A stretch of 64,000 nucleotides of DNA from Natronohydrobacter thiooxidans (GCF_001884735.1 NZ_MJAP01000034.1:496001-560000); one strand, 5' to 3'. Numbered from the stretch's first letter, positions 37,397 through 46,239 are shown. Notes: generated by a model not told the origin, from the letters alone. Made by a program: numbers and translations.

Positions 37397-38026
37397 ATGC
37401 TGACCGGGTTTGCGGGCAGGCGCGTGCTGTTCCTGATGGCGGCAGAGGCCGAATATGGCCCCTGCCTGCGCGCGCAATTCACGCCGGTCATGACCGGTGT
37501 CGGCCCGGTCGAGGCCGCCGTGGTGGCCACCGCCACGCTGGCAGACCTGGACCGGCAGGGCGCGCGGCCCGATCTGGTGGTCTCGCTGGGCTCCGCAGGT
37601 TCGGCGCGGCTGGAACACTGCGGGGTCTATCAGGCGACCGCGCTGGCCTACCGGGATATGGATGCCTCGCCGCTTGGTTTCGCGAAGGGGGTAACGCCGT
37701 TTCTGGATCTGCCTGCGCGGGTGGATCTGGGCGATCAGATCCCCGGTCTGCCGGGGGCGAGCCTGTCGACAGGTGCGAATATCGTCTCTGGCCCGGATTA
37801 TGCGCGCATTGCCGAGGATATGGTCGATATGGAAAGCTTCGCCATCTGGCGGGCCTGCCAGCGGTTTGATCTGCCGCTGATCGTGCTGCGCGGTATTTCA
37901 GACGGGACCGCGCCGCTGGAAGGGCTGCATAGCTGGACCGAATATCTGCATATCATCGACGAAAAGCTGGCGCAGGCCGTCGGACAGTTGCGCGATGCGC
38001 TTCAGGCCGGGGAGGTGCGGGGCTAG
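37397..38026 (+). CDS. Phosphorylase-superfamily nucleosidase (MTA/SAH nucleosidase-like)
   Basis: A 209-residue protein of the PNP/UDP phosphorylase superfamily, closest in layout to 5'-methylthioadenosine/S-adenosylhomocysteine nucleosidase. MTGVGPVEAAVVATATL, SLGSAGSARL, the ribose- and nucleobase-binding VDMESFAIWRACQ and LRGISDGTAPL with the catalytic aspartate are present. Substrates are probably methylthioadenosine or homocysteine derivatives of the methyl cycle. It starts three bases after the uspA stop and its stop overlaps the convergent DUF3592 gene. Confidence 0.85.
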   Translation: MLTGFAGRRVLFLMAAEAEYGPCLRAQFTPVMTGVGPVEAAVVATATLADLDRQGARPDLVVSLGSAGSARLEHCGVYQATALAYRDMDASPLGFAKGVTPFLDLPARVDLGDQIPGLPGASLSTGANIVSGPDYARIAEDMVDMESFAIWRACQRFDLPLIVLRGISDGTAPLEGLHSWTEYLHIIDEKLAQAVGQLRDALQAGEVRG

Positions 38027-38739
38027 ATCTGCGCCTCCCACCAGCCGCGCCCGGTTTTCGGGTCGATATAGACCACGATCACACTGCCGATGGGGTGGTG
38101 CATCAGGCTTGCCTGCGACTCCATCATCGAGCTGCCCTTCTGGCCTGCCGCATCTTCCCAGTCGATGACATATTGCTGGACCTTGTTTTTCTGCACATTG
38201 GTCCGGCGCAGCCCGGTGACACGCGCCTCGCGCACCTCGCCCCGGCGCAGCGCGCGCAGGACCGACAGCTTGCGCGAGATCATCCATCCGCCCAGCCCCA
38301 GCGCCACCACCGCGCCAATGCCGCCGAAGACCCCGAAGAGGATCAGCCCGAACCGGTCATGGCGCGCATCCACCGTCGCGCGCTCTGGCCGGGTCCAGGC
38401 ATAGGTGACCGGGATGACCTGCCCTTCCTGCACCTGATCATAGAGCCTGCGGCTGACGCTCTGGCGTTTCACCTGCCTTTGCGCATGCCCCTCGGGCAGA
38501 TAGCTGTAGCGCAGGTAATAGGTCACGCTTTCCTTGCCGTCGGAATCGCGCCGCCGCTCGATCTGGCGGGCGATCACTTCGGCCTCGCCGGTGACACCAT
38601 CGCGCGCGAGCAGAATCATCTGCGCCCCCATGCTGATCGCCACCCCGCCAAAACCCAGCGCGAAGATCAGCGGCAAGCCGAGCCAGAAGAGGCCGAGACG
38701 GCGCGCGACGCGCCAGAATGAAAAAGGCTTTCGTTCCAT
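38023..38739 (-). CDS. DUF3592-domain membrane protein
   Basis: A 238-residue protein with an N-terminal transmembrane helix (FWLGLPLIFALGFGGVAIS), a beta-rich extracytoplasmic DUF3592 domain (GEAEVIARQIERRRDSDGK, YYLRYSYL), and a second helix around residue 138. ATG 38739 is chosen since the upstream frame runs antisense to valS. Function unknown; proteins of this type are found near envelope genes. Its stop overlaps the nucleosidase stop by four bases (convergent). Confidence 0.82.
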   Translation of the reverse strand: MERKPFSFWRVARRLGLFWLGLPLIFALGFGGVAISMGAQMILLARDGVTGEAEVIARQIERRRDSDGKESVTYYLRYSYLPEGHAQRQVKRQSVSRRLYDQVQEGQVIPVTYAWTRPERATVDARHDRFGLILFGVFGGIGAVVALGLGGWMISRKLSVLRALRRGEVREARVTGLRRTNVQKNKVQQYVIDWEDAAGQKGSSMMESQASLMHHPIGSVIVVYIDPKTGRGWWEAQI

Positions 38740-38874
38740 GAAAAATATCCGGCGCCTGATATGCCGTGAATTTACACCGCAGCGGGGGCCATTGTCACCT
38801 GTCCCGAGGGGCTTTCCCTTGGCCGCGCGGGGCGCTACAACCTGCCAGGATTTCAGGACGATGGGGCCGGACAG

Positions 38875-41800
38875 ATGGCGATGGACAAGACTTTCGACGC
38901 AAAAGCCGCAGAGGCGCGGATCGCCGCCCAATGGGAAGCGGCAGGCGCCTTTCGCGCAGGCTCTGCCAGGCGGCGCGACGAAAGCTTCTGCGTGATGATC
39001 CCGCCGCCCAATGTGACGGGAAATCTGCATATCGGTCATGCCTTTAACAACACATTGCAGGATATTCTGGTGCGCTGGCACCGGATGCGCGGGTTCGACA
39101 CGCTTTGGCAGCCGGGGCAAGACCATGCCGGGATCGCGACGCAAATGGTGGTCGAGCGGGAACTGGCGCTGAGCCAGAAGAAGCGCACCGATTTCACGCG
39201 CGAGGAATTTGTCGGGCTGGTCTGGCAGCAGAAACAGAAATCCGGCGGCACGATCATCGAGCAGTTGAAACGGCTTGGCTGTTCGCTGGACTGGTCGCGC
39301 AATGCTTTCACCATGTCGGGCGCACCGGGGGCCCCTGCGGGGGAAGAGGGCAATTTCCATGATGCGGTGATCAAGGTCTTTGTTGATATGTATAACAAGG
39401 GTCTGATTTACCGGGGAAAACGGCTGGTCAACTGGGATCCGAAATTCGAGACCGCGATTTCCGATCTGGAAGTCGAGAATATCGAGACCGACGGGCATAT
39501 GTGGCATTTTAAATACCCGCTGGCGGGGGGCGAGAGCTATCGCTACATTGAGAAAGACGCCGAAGGTACTGTGATCGTTGATGAAATCCGCGATTACATC
39601 TCGATCGCGACCACGCGGCCTGAGACCATGCTGGGCGACGGGGCGGTGGCCGTTCATCCATCGGATGAACGTTACGCGCCAATTGTCGGAAAACTATGTG
39701 AAATTCCGGTCGGGCCGAAAGCGCATCGCCGCTTGATCCCGATCATCACCGATGACTACCCGGACCCCGATTTCGGCTCTGGCGCGGTGAAGATCACCGG
39801 GGCGCATGATGCCAATGACTATGGCGTCGCCAAGCGCGGCGGGATTCCGATGTACCGGCTGATGGATACGCGCGCGCAGATGCGCGACGATGGCGCGCCC
39901 TATGCCGAGACGGCGGCGATTGCGGGCGCGGTGGCGCGGGGGGAGCGGGTGCTGTCCGAGGCCGAGGCGGATGCGCTGAACCTGGTGCCGGATCATCTGC
40001 GGGGGTTGGACCGCTATGACGCCCGCGCGCGTGTGGTTGAAGAGATCACGGCCGAGGGGCTGGCGGTGATGACGCGCGCCGACGATCCGCGCTTGGGTAG
40101 GGTGCGTGAATCACGCACCCTACCAGAGGGCGACGCGCCGGAACTGGTGCCGCTGGTCGAGGCGAAGAAGATCATGCAGCCCTTTGGGGATCGGTCCAAG
40201 GTCGTGATCGAGCCGATGCTGACCGATCAGTGGTTCGTCGATGCCGAGAAGGTCGTCGGGCCTGCGCTGGAGGCCGTGCGCTCGGGCCGCGTCAAGATCG
40301 TGCCGGACTCGGGCGAAAAGACCTATTATCATTGGCTGGAGAATATCGAGCCCTGGTGCATCTCGCGGCAACTCTGGTGGGGGCATCAGATTCCGGTTTG
40401 GTATGGGCCAAACTTGAAGGAAATAAAGAATCCTGACATCGGGATGGTCTCACCTGATGGCACATCGCGCATGTTTTGTGCGGCCTCATTTGGTGATGCT
40501 CGTAGGATGGCAAACCAAGCATATGGTTGTGAAGTCAGTGAGCGTGAGATCGAAAGTTCCGCCCGTCGGCGCTTCAGCTTTACAACACATGACACTGGCC
40601 GCTTGATCGAAGTTGGTCTGGGCCGCGACCCCGACGTCCTCGACACCTGGTTCTCCTCCGGCCTCTGGCCCATCGGCACGCTGGGCTGGCCCGAACAGAC
40701 CGAGGAGTTGCAAAAATACTTCCCGACCAGCGTCCTCGTCACCGGGCAGGATATCCTGTTCTTCTGGGTCGCGCGGATGATGATGATGCAGCTTGCGGTG
40801 GTGGGGGAAATCCCCTTCCGCGAGGTCTATCTGCATGGGCTGGTGCGTGACGCCAAGGGCAAGAAGATGTCCAAGAGCTTGGGCAATGTCATCGACCCGC
40901 TGGAGATCATCGACGAGTATGGCGCCGATGCGCTGCGCTTCACCAATGCCGCGATGGCCTCGCTTGGCGGTGTGCTGAAACTCGATACGCAACGCATTGC
41001 GGGCTACCGGAATTTCACCACGAAACTCTGGAATGCCTGCCGTTTTGCCGAGTTGAATGGCGTCTGGGAGGGGCATGTCACGCAAAGCGCGCCCCCTGCG
41101 GCGGAGGCGACGGTGAACCGCTGGATCATTGGCGAGACCGCCAAGGTGCGCGAGGCGGTGGATGCGGCGCTGGACGAATACCGGTTCAATGATGCGGCCA
41201 ATGCGCTTTATGCCTTTGTCTGGGGCAAGGTCTGCGACTGGTATGTGGAGTTTGCCAAGCCCCTGTTTGACGGCGATCAGGCGGCAGAGACCCGCGCGAC
41301 CATGGGCTGGGTGCTGGATCAATGCATGATCCTGCTGCATCCGATCATGCCCTTTGTTACCGAGGAACTCTGGGGTCTGACCGGGAGCCGCGACACGCTC
41401 TGCGCCCATGCGGAATGGCCTGAATGCGGCGCGGAACTGGTCGATGACGCGGCGATGCGTGAAATGCGCTGGGTGATCGGGCTGATCGAGGATATCCGCT
41501 CGGCGCGTGCGCAGCTTCGCGTGCCGGTGGGGCTGAAGCTGAACATGGTGCAGCTTGATCTGGATGATCAGGGCCGCGCGGCGCTGGCGCGCAATATGGC
41601 GCTGGTCACGCGGCTGGCGCGGATTGCGTCGCTTGAGGAAGCGTCAAGCCTGCCCAAGGGCTCGATCACGGTCACGGTGGAAGGGGGCACATTCGGGCTG
41701 CCGCTGGAAGGGGTGATCGATATTGCCGCCGAACGCGAGCGGCTGGAAAAGACCTGCGCCAAATCCGAGAAGGAATTGGGCGGGATTTCCGGGCGTCTGG

Positions 41801-41928
41801 GCAATGCGAAATTCGTCGAGAGCGCGCCGGAAGAGGTGGTGGCGGAGGCGCGCGAACGGGCCGAGGCGCTGCGCGAGGAAATCGCACGGCTGAAAGCGGC
41901 GATCGCGCAGCTGGGCGCTGTCGCCTGA
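38875..41928 (+). CDS. valS: Valyl-tRNA synthetase
   Basis: A class I synthetase charging tRNA-Val, here 1017 residues, at the long end for the family. The HIGH motif is NLHIGHAF (52-55), the editing domain lies in the middle (about 200-400), and KMSKS is at 664-668 in [11 protein letters not shown]. The C-terminal coiled coil ([16 protein letters not shown]) is intact. Two oddities: residues 408-417 are encoded by a perfect palindrome (40096-40124), and residues about 510-581 are encoded by visibly AT-richer DNA (40404-40617). Neither breaks the frame. ATG 38875; ATG 38881 is also possible. Confidence 0.97.
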   Translation: MAMDKTFDAKAAEARIAAQWEAAGAFRAGSARRRDESFCVMIPPPNVTGNLHIGHAFNNTLQDILVRWHRMRGFDTLWQPGQDHAGIATQMVVERELALSQKKRTDFTREEFVGLVWQQKQKSGGTIIEQLKRLGCSLDWSRNAFTMSGAPGAPAGEEGNFHDAVIKVFVDMYNKGLIYRGKRLVNWDPKFETAISDLEVENIETDGHMWHFKYPLAGGESYRYIEKDAEGTVIVDEIRDYISIATTRPETMLGDGAVAVHPSDERYAPIVGKLCEIPVGPKAHRRLIPIITDDYPDPDFGSGAVKITGAHDANDYGVAKRGGIPMYRLMDTRAQMRDDGAPYAETAAIAGAVARGERVLSEAEADALNLVPDHLRGLDRYDARARVVEEITAEGLAVMTRADDPRLGRVRESRTLPEGDAPELVPLVEAKKIMQPFGDRSKVVIEPMLTDQWFVDAEKVVGPALEAVRSGRVKIVPDSGEKTYYHWLENIEPWCISRQLWWGHQIPVWYGPNLKEIKNPDIGMVSPDGTSRMFCAASFGDARRMANQAYGCEVSEREIESSARRRFSFTTHDTGRLIEVGLGRDPDVLDTWFSSGLWPIGTLGWPEQTEELQKYFPTSVLVTGQDILFFWVARMMMMQLAVVGEIPFREVYLHGLVRDAKGKKMSKSLGNVIDPLEIIDEYGADALRFTNAAMASLGGVLKLDTQRIAGYRNFTTKLWNACRFAELNGVWEGHVTQSAPPAAEATVNRWIIGETAKVREAVDAALDEYRFNDAANALYAFVWGKVCDWYVEFAKPLFDGDQAAETRATMGWVLDQCMILLHPIMPFVTEELWGLTGSRDTLCAHAEWPECGAELVDDAAMREMRWVIGLIEDIRSARAQLRVPVGLKLNMVQLDLDDQGRAALARNMALVTRLARIASLEEASSLPKGSITVTVEGGTFGLPLEGVIDIAAERERLEKTCAKSEKELGGISGRLGNAKFVESAPEEVVAEARERAEALREEIARLKAAIAQLGAVA
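40096..40124. repeat. Palindromic element, copy 1, in frame inside valS
   Basis: Arms GGTAGGGTGCGTGA and TCACGCACCCTACC (14 bases each) flank a single A. The core GTAGGGTGCGTG is shared with copies at 45670, 48958 and 52563. The insertion codes for GRVRESRTL within the editing-domain side of ValRS, next to an acidic loop, and does not break the frame. Confidence 0.85.
40404..40617 (+). other. AT-richer segment within valS
   Basis: About 214 bases with many A/T-ending codons, against strongly GC-ending codons in the rest of valS. It encodes a zinc-ribbon-like insertion region ([16 protein letters not shown] to [18 protein letters not shown]). The flanks return abruptly to GC-rich codon use. 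It may be a recombined or locally acquired patch. Confidence 0.6.
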
Positions 41929-42010
41929 GGGTTGCGCGCGGGGTGCAGGCGCAGGCCGGGCTTGCCCCCCATCGAGGGGGGCGCACCCGGACGGGCCTGC
42001 GGCCCTTGGG

Positions 42011-42041
42011 CGCTTAGCTCTGGCCGGGGGGCGGGCAGGCT
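42011..42041. repeat. Copy of the marR 3' end
   Basis: CGCTTAGCTCTGGCCGGG and GGGCGGGCAGGCT repeat, with few changes, the sequence at 42168-42198 that holds the stop codon and last codons of the MarR gene. It lies in the 241-base gap between valS and marR, which otherwise contains only GC hairpins and the GAGTATTT element. Confidence 0.6.
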
Positions 42042-42066
42042 ATGTCGCACGCGCTGTTGACGGGGG

Positions 42067-42120
42067 ACGGGCCTTGCGGCCCGTGGCCACTCAGTGAGAG
42101 TATTTTTCGGCAAGATGAAG
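42067..42120 (+). repeat. Hairpin plus GAGTATTT element, copy 3
   Basis: A seven-pair stem ACGGGCC/GGCCCGT (42067-42084) is followed, after 13 bases, by GAGTATTTTTCGGCAAGA and TGAAG (42098-42120). It lies between convergent valS and marR and is on the same strand as valS. Confidence 0.6.
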
Positions 42121-42169
42121 TCTCGGGGGCGTGCAAGCGGGCTCTGGCGCAGGCTGATCGGGACCGGCG

Positions 42170-42754
42170 CTAGCTCTGGCCGGGGGGGCGGGCCGGCTGG
42201 AAATCGACGCAGATCGACTGCATTTCCGGCTGGGTGAGCAGGCTTTGCGTGCAATGGCAATAGCTGGCCTTGCTGTCGAGATGGTTGCAATCGCCACAGG
42301 TGCCGAAAACCGGGGCCGCGCGCAATCTGGCGAGATCGGCAATCGCCTGCGCCAGCGCATCGGCGAGCGCGGCGCGTGATGCGCCCGGCAGGGCCGCCAG
42401 CACGCCGCGCAGATCGCGCAGGGGATCGCGGCGCAACTGGGCCTGTCCCGCCTCGGTAACCTCGATCAGGGTGCTGCGCCCGTCGCTGTCATGGCTCTGG
42501 CGGGCCAGAAGCCCCATCGCGACCAGCGATTTCACTGTCTGCGAGGCTGTCCCGCGCGTGGTGGCATGAAATTCGGAAAAGGCGGAGGGCGTGCGCGAAA
42601 ACCGGTTGGCGCGCGCGAAATAGCGCAAAGCGGTCCATTGTGCTGCGGTCAGCGCGGTCGCCCCCTCGGCATGGCCGCAGGACTGACCCAGCCGGGCCAG
42701 ATGCACGATCAGATCGGCAAGGTCAGTGCCCTGGGGTGCGGTGTGCTCACTCAT
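42170..42754 (-). CDS. MarR-family regulator with C-terminal cysteine cluster
   Basis: A 194-residue winged-helix protein. The DNA-binding region is TALTAAQWTALRYFARAN to RGTASQTVKSLVAMGLLAR, and the wing is SDGRSTLIEVTEAG. Unusually, the tail has five cysteines, C153-x2-C156-x9-C166-x-C168-x13-C182, a spacing that could hold zinc or an iron-sulfur cluster, so redox or metal sensing is plausible (inference). ATG 42754 is chosen by family length. It is divergent from rpoH across a 97-base region with inverted repeats, so it may regulate rpoH or itself. Confidence 0.85.
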   Translation of the reverse strand: MSEHTAPQGTDLADLIVHLARLGQSCGHAEGATALTAAQWTALRYFARANRFSRTPSAFSEFHATTRGTASQTVKSLVAMGLLARQSHDSDGRSTLIEVTEAGQAQLRRDPLRDLRGVLAALPGASRAALADALAQAIADLARLRAAPVFGTCGDCNHLDSKASYCHCTQSLLTQPEMQSICVDFQPARPPGQS

Positions 42755-42782
42755 GGCGGGGAAATAGGCCGCGTTGGTGAAC

Positions 42783-42827
42783 TTGACAAGCCCGGTGATT
42801 AAATGGTAGCGATACGATACTATATCG
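42783..42827. promoter_or_regulatory. marR-rpoH intergenic promoter/operator region
   Basis: A TTGACA box (42783-42788, plus strand) could start a promoter toward rpoH, though no good -10 box follows at 17 bases. Further on, CGATA (42810-42814) and TATCG (42823-42827) form an inverted repeat, and on the minus strand TATAGT here is a good -10 box for marR. An operator overlapping the marR promoter is likely; which regulator binds is unknown. Confidence 0.4.
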
Positions 42828-42851
42828 AGTCGAAACAAAAGGTCCGGTCAG

Positions 42852-43706
42852 ATGCAACCACGGGATCCGCGCACCAGCCAGTTCATCCGCAGCTCTATGG
42901 CGCGCGAGATGCTTGATGCCGAGACCGAGCACCGGCTTGCGCTGGCCTGGCGCGACCAGCGCGACGAGGCGGCGCTGCACCGGCTGATCGAGGCCTATAC
43001 GCGGCTGGCGGTTTCGGTGGCGACGCGCTACCGGCGCTATGGCATGTCGCTGGATGATCTGATCCAGCAGGGCAATCTGGGGCTGATGCGCGCGGCGGAG
43101 AAATACGACCCCGAGAATGGCGCGCGGTTTTCGACCTATGCGGCCTGGTGGATCCGCGCCTCGATGCAGGAATATGTCATGCGCAACTGGTCGGTGGTGC
43201 GTACTGCGACCAATGCGGCGCAGAAGAAGCTGTTTTTCCATCTGCGCAAGACGCTGATCAAGCTGGAGGATGGCGAGATCCGGCGCGAGGGGCTGTCGCG
43301 GACCATCGCGCGCGAGCTGGATGTGCCCGAAGAGCAGGTCGAGATCATGCTGGGGCGGATGTCGGGGCAGGATCTGTCGCTGAATGTGACGCAGAATGGC
43401 GAAGAGGACGGGCGCGACTGGATGGACGCGCTGGAGGATGACACGGTTGCGACCGAGGCGCAGGTGCTGAATGATCTGGAAGCGCAGCGCCGCCGTGCGC
43501 TTCTGCATTCAGCGGTGCAGGAATTGCCCGAGCGCGAACAGCGGATCATCACCGAGCGCCATCTGAGCGAAAGCCCGAGGACATTGGCCGAGATCGGGGT
43601 GGATCTGGGGATATCCAAGGAACGGGTGCGCCAGCTGGAAGAGCGGGCGGTGACGCGGATCACCAAAGCCGTTCAAGAGGCCGCGAGAGTAGAGGTTCCG
43701 GCTTGA
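42852..43706 (+). CDS. rpoH: RNA polymerase sigma-32 type factor RpoH
   Basis: A 284-residue group 3 sigma factor of the RpoH type. Region 2 has LIQQGNLGLMRAAEKYDPENG and FSTYAAWWIRASMQEYVMRN; the RpoH box is QKKLFFHLRK (124-133); region 4 has TLAEIGVDLGISKERVRQLEERA. The shorter N-terminus and HLRK box resemble the RpoHII group, which in Rhodobacter serves singlet-oxygen and heat responses; the paralogue RpoHI is not here. ATG 42852 fits the family. The regulator gene is divergent to it. Confidence 0.93.
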   Translation: MQPRDPRTSQFIRSSMAREMLDAETEHRLALAWRDQRDEAALHRLIEAYTRLAVSVATRYRRYGMSLDDLIQQGNLGLMRAAEKYDPENGARFSTYAAWWIRASMQEYVMRNWSVVRTATNAAQKKLFFHLRKTLIKLEDGEIRREGLSRTIARELDVPEEQVEIMLGRMSGQDLSLNVTQNGEEDGRDWMDALEDDTVATEAQVLNDLEAQRRRALLHSAVQELPEREQRIITERHLSESPRTLAEIGVDLGISKERVRQLEERAVTRITKAVQEAARVEVPA

Positions 43707-43721
43707 ACCCTTGGCCCATGC

Positions 43722-44150
43722 ATGCGACCTGCGCGGAGTGATGCCAGCGCGGGGACAGATGTGGTGCAGAGATTACGGGTTGCAGAGATTGTGGGATATG
43801 GGCTTTCGATCATACTCGCGATGATCGGAACATGGCTGATGCTCGCTCCTGCCGGACCCGAGATGCCGCCGCCATTTCCGCATTTCGACAAGGTAGCGCA
43901 TTTCGTGGTGTTTTTCCTGATTGCCTTGCCGGCCGTTGCAGTACGGCCGCGCGCATGGGCCGGGATCGTACTCAGTGCAAGCGCTCTGGGGGGTGCGATC
44001 GAGCTGATCCAGCCCTTTGTCGGGCGCGAGCGGGAATTTGCGGATTTCGTGGCGGATGTGCTCGGCGCGCTGGCAGCGGTGCCGGTCGGCCATGCGCTTG
44101 CGCGCGGCCTGTCAAAACTGCGGCAGGCGGGCGAGGGCAAACGGGCCTAG
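43722..44150 (+). CDS. VanZ-like membrane protein
   Basis: About 142 residues with four hydrophobic helices. The VanZ-type motifs are FDKVAHFVVFFLIALP and GGAIELIQPFVGREREFADFVADVLGAL, where the acidic residues in E-x2-Q and D-x3-D are conserved. VanZ-like proteins are linked to glycopeptide tolerance and cell-wall effects in Gram-positives; in this group the role is unknown. ATG 43722 is the first start; GTG 43761, after GGGGAC, is an alternative. Its end overlaps the convergent DUF2125 gene by 39 bases. Confidence 0.78.
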   Translation: MRPARSDASAGTDVVQRLRVAEIVGYGLSIILAMIGTWLMLAPAGPEMPPPFPHFDKVAHFVVFFLIALPAVAVRPRAWAGIVLSASALGGAIELIQPFVGREREFADFVADVLGALAAVPVGHALARGLSKLRQAGEGKRA

Positions 44151-45062
44151 CGACAGCACCTGCGCCCGCAATTCCAGCGGCAAAGTCACGGCATGCGTGC
44201 CCGGTGCGGCCTGTCCGGCGAGAAACATCCCGGCAAGCATTGCCGCATCCGGGGGCAGGGCCCCCTGGGCGAGCAGCAGCGCATGGAAGGGGCGCCAGTC
44301 CTGCAGCTCTAGCTGGATCTGGCCATTCATCGTGCCGCTGGCGCTGCGCGCGAGCCTGCCGGTCATGGAAGCCTGCAACGCGCCCCAGTCGAGAATGCTC
44401 CCGGTCAGGTCCAGCGCCTGCAGATCAGGCCATGGCGCGTGCAGGGGCAGCCCATGCGCGAATTCCGCCTCTGCCGTGATCGCGACGCGGGCGACAAGAT
44501 CGGGCAGATCCGTCTCGGAGCCGACAAGGGTCAGGGTGCCCGGCGCGAGGCTGAGATCGTTGATCTGCGCCTCAACCGCGTAGCGCGCGCCCTCGATCTG
44601 GCGCAGGTTCAGCGCGGATTGCCCGGCCGCGCTGAGGGGGGCTGCGGGGCCGAATTCCGCGCCACCGAGTTGCAATTCCACCGCGCGCAGGGATTGATCG
44701 GCACCGAGCGCCAGTGCGCCGGTCATGTGCTGCGTATCTACTGCCATGTCGGTCCCGCCGAGCCTGAGCACCTGTGCTGTGGGGAAATCGGCGCTGATCC
44801 GGTTGGGCTGATGGCTGGCTGCGGCAAGCGCCAGCTCGGCGGCTGACCAGCCCGACAGCCCGTCACGGCTGCGCCAGAGCGGGGCCTCGATTGTCGTGCG
44901 AAAGGCGCGGGGAAAGCCGGTGACGGGTTGCATCTGCCCGCCAAGCTGCGCGGACCGGGCGAGGAGTGCCGTGCCCTGACGCTCGATCATCTGCGCGGCA
45001 AAGACCCAGTAGCCGCCGAACAACAGGGTGGCGGACAGGATCAGAAGCAAAAACAACCGCAT
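44112..45062 (-). CDS. DUF2125-domain protein, probably periplasmic
   Basis: A 316-residue protein with an N-terminal anchor or signal helix (RLFLLLILSATLLFGGYWVF) and a long beta-rich DUF2125 body typical of alphaproteobacteria (DLPDLVARVAITAEAEFAHG is a representative stretch). Function unknown; it is thought to be membrane-attached and periplasmic. ATG 45062 follows AGAGAGG. Divergently oriented to chaC with 68 bases between. Confidence 0.85.
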   Translation of the reverse strand: MRLFLLLILSATLLFGGYWVFAAQMIERQGTALLARSAQLGGQMQPVTGFPRAFRTTIEAPLWRSRDGLSGWSAAELALAAASHQPNRISADFPTAQVLRLGGTDMAVDTQHMTGALALGADQSLRAVELQLGGAEFGPAAPLSAAGQSALNLRQIEGARYAVEAQINDLSLAPGTLTLVGSETDLPDLVARVAITAEAEFAHGLPLHAPWPDLQALDLTGSILDWGALQASMTGRLARSASGTMNGQIQLELQDWRPFHALLLAQGALPPDAAMLAGMFLAGQAAPGTHAVTLPLELRAQVLSLGPFALARLPQF

Positions 45063-45130
45063 CGACCGGGCCTCTCTTTTCTTGCGCTGCAAAGCCTAAT
45101 ACACCCGGAGCGCAGGAAAGGACCAGTCAC

Positions 45131-45673
45131 ATGCGCGCGCGGGACTCGCTTTGGATATTCGGCTATGGATCTTTGATCTGGGAGCCGGGCTTTGCCTATC
45201 AGAGCCGCCAGATCGCGCGGCTGGAGGGCTATCATCGCAGTTTTTGCATGCGCTCGATCCATCATCGCGGCACTGTGGAGCGTCCCGGTCTGGTGCTGGC
45301 GCTGGATGCGGGTCCGGGTGGCTGCGAGGGGGTGGCATTCGAGGTGCCACTGCGGATTGCAGAGGAAAGTCTGGAATATCTGCGCGCGCGTGAATTGATT
45401 TCGGCGGCCTATCTGGAATTGCACGCGCCGGTAGAGTTGCGGGACGGGCGCCGGGTCGAGGCGGTGACCTATGTGATTGATCCGGAGCATGATCAGTATT
45501 GTGCGGGGCTTTCGCTGGAAGAGCAGGCGCAGATCATTGCGCGTGCCTCGGGCGGGCGGGGGCCGAATTGCGCCTATCTGTTCAACACGGCGGCGCATCT
45601 GGCGGAACTGGGGCTGCGCGATCCGGATCTGGACTGGCTGGCGGCGCGGGTGCGGGCGTTGCGGGAAGGGTAG
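45131..45673 (+). CDS. chaC: Glutathione-specific gamma-glutamylcyclotransferase, ChaC family
   Basis: A 180-residue ChaC-like protein which splits glutathione into 5-oxoproline and Cys-Gly. FGYGSLIWEPGF is the substrate-binding strand; the catalytic glutamate lies in REL-containing helix ARELISAAYLE; VTYVIDPEHDQYC and NCAYLFNTAAHL are family parts. ATG 45131 follows GGAAAGGA. The stop TAG is supplied by a palindromic element at 45670. Confidence 0.9.
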   Translation: MRARDSLWIFGYGSLIWEPGFAYQSRQIARLEGYHRSFCMRSIHHRGTVERPGLVLALDAGPGGCEGVAFEVPLRIAEESLEYLRARELISAAYLELHAPVELRDGRRVEAVTYVIDPEHDQYCAGLSLEEQAQIIARASGGRGPNCAYLFNTAAHLAELGLRDPDLDWLAARVRALREG

Positions 45674-45699
45674 GGTGCGTGCTGGAGCACGCACCTTAC
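45670..45699. repeat. Palindromic element, copy 2
   Basis: Arms GTAGGGTGCGTGCT and AGCACGCACCTTAC (one mismatch, G-U in RNA) with central GG. The first TAG is the chaC stop. Identical over its 30 bases to copy 3 at 48958. It could also form a terminator-like hairpin between convergent chaC and the hemerythrin gene. Confidence 0.85.
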
Positions 45700-45705
45700 A
45701 GTCTG

Positions 45706-46239
45706 TCAGAAGCGGAGCGCGTGATGCAGGATCACCGGGACGACAAGTTCCTCTTCATCGACCAGATGGCGGTCGAGGAAGCGCTCGAACCCCTCCAGGT
45801 GTTTCAGCATCATGCCTGCGCTGGCTTTCATGTCCGCGTTGCGGTCCTGAAGCGCGCGCAGATGGGTATTCGCCGCCTCGGTCAGCCCCGCAAGCTGGCT
45901 GTCGAGCGCATGATGATCGGCATCGAGCAGCTCGAACCCATGCGCGAGGCGCGTCTCGGCGGCGGCAAGGGTCGGGAAATAATGCGCATCCTCGATCTGG
46001 TGATGGCCGTGCAATTCATTGATCAGGAAGCCGCCGATCCGCGCGGTCATCTGCCCATGCGCGCGGGCGTCGCGCCCCTTGTCGAGAAAGCCGCGCGTAT
46101 CGCTCTGCCATTGCGCCAGCGCGTCGCGGAACATCAGATGTCGTTCCAGCCAGAAGCGGGTCAGCCCGTCGAAATTCCGGTGGCTCTGCCAAAGCGCGCG
46201 CGGATATTGTTCGAGCAGCACGCGCAGCGCATCGGGCAA
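45706..46239 (-). CDS. Hemerythrin-domain protein (start uncertain)
   Basis: A 177-residue protein (from TTG 46239) with a helical bundle and the di-iron ligands spread over the helices: FRDALAQW, HGHHQIEDAHYFP, DADHHALD and HLVDEEELVVPVI. Hemerythrin-like proteins bind oxygen or sense iron or NO. The frame continues 11 codons further (TQTDLARRERLPDAL) up to an ATA codon at 46272 without an in-frame ATG/GTG/TTG, although those residues look homologous. So the true start may be ATA or there may be a base error. Confidence 0.82.
   Translation of the reverse strand: MPDALRVLLEQYPRALWQSHRNFDGLTRFWLERHLMFRDALAQWQSDTRGFLDKGRDARAHGQMTARIGGFLINELHGHHQIEDAHYFPTLAAAETRLAHGFELLDADHHALDSQLAGLTEAANTHLRALQDRNADMKASAGMMLKHLEGFERFLDRHLVDEEELVVPVILHHALRF

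Noticed and set aside
38023..39657. A 544-residue minus-strand frame including the DUF3592 protein
   Set aside because: The first part is antisense to the valS start; only the part from ATG 38739 shows family features.
40096..40617. Frameshift or pseudogene in valS
   Set aside because: The frame is open for 1017 codons through both unusual segments, with HIGH, KMSKS and the C-terminal coiled coil intact.
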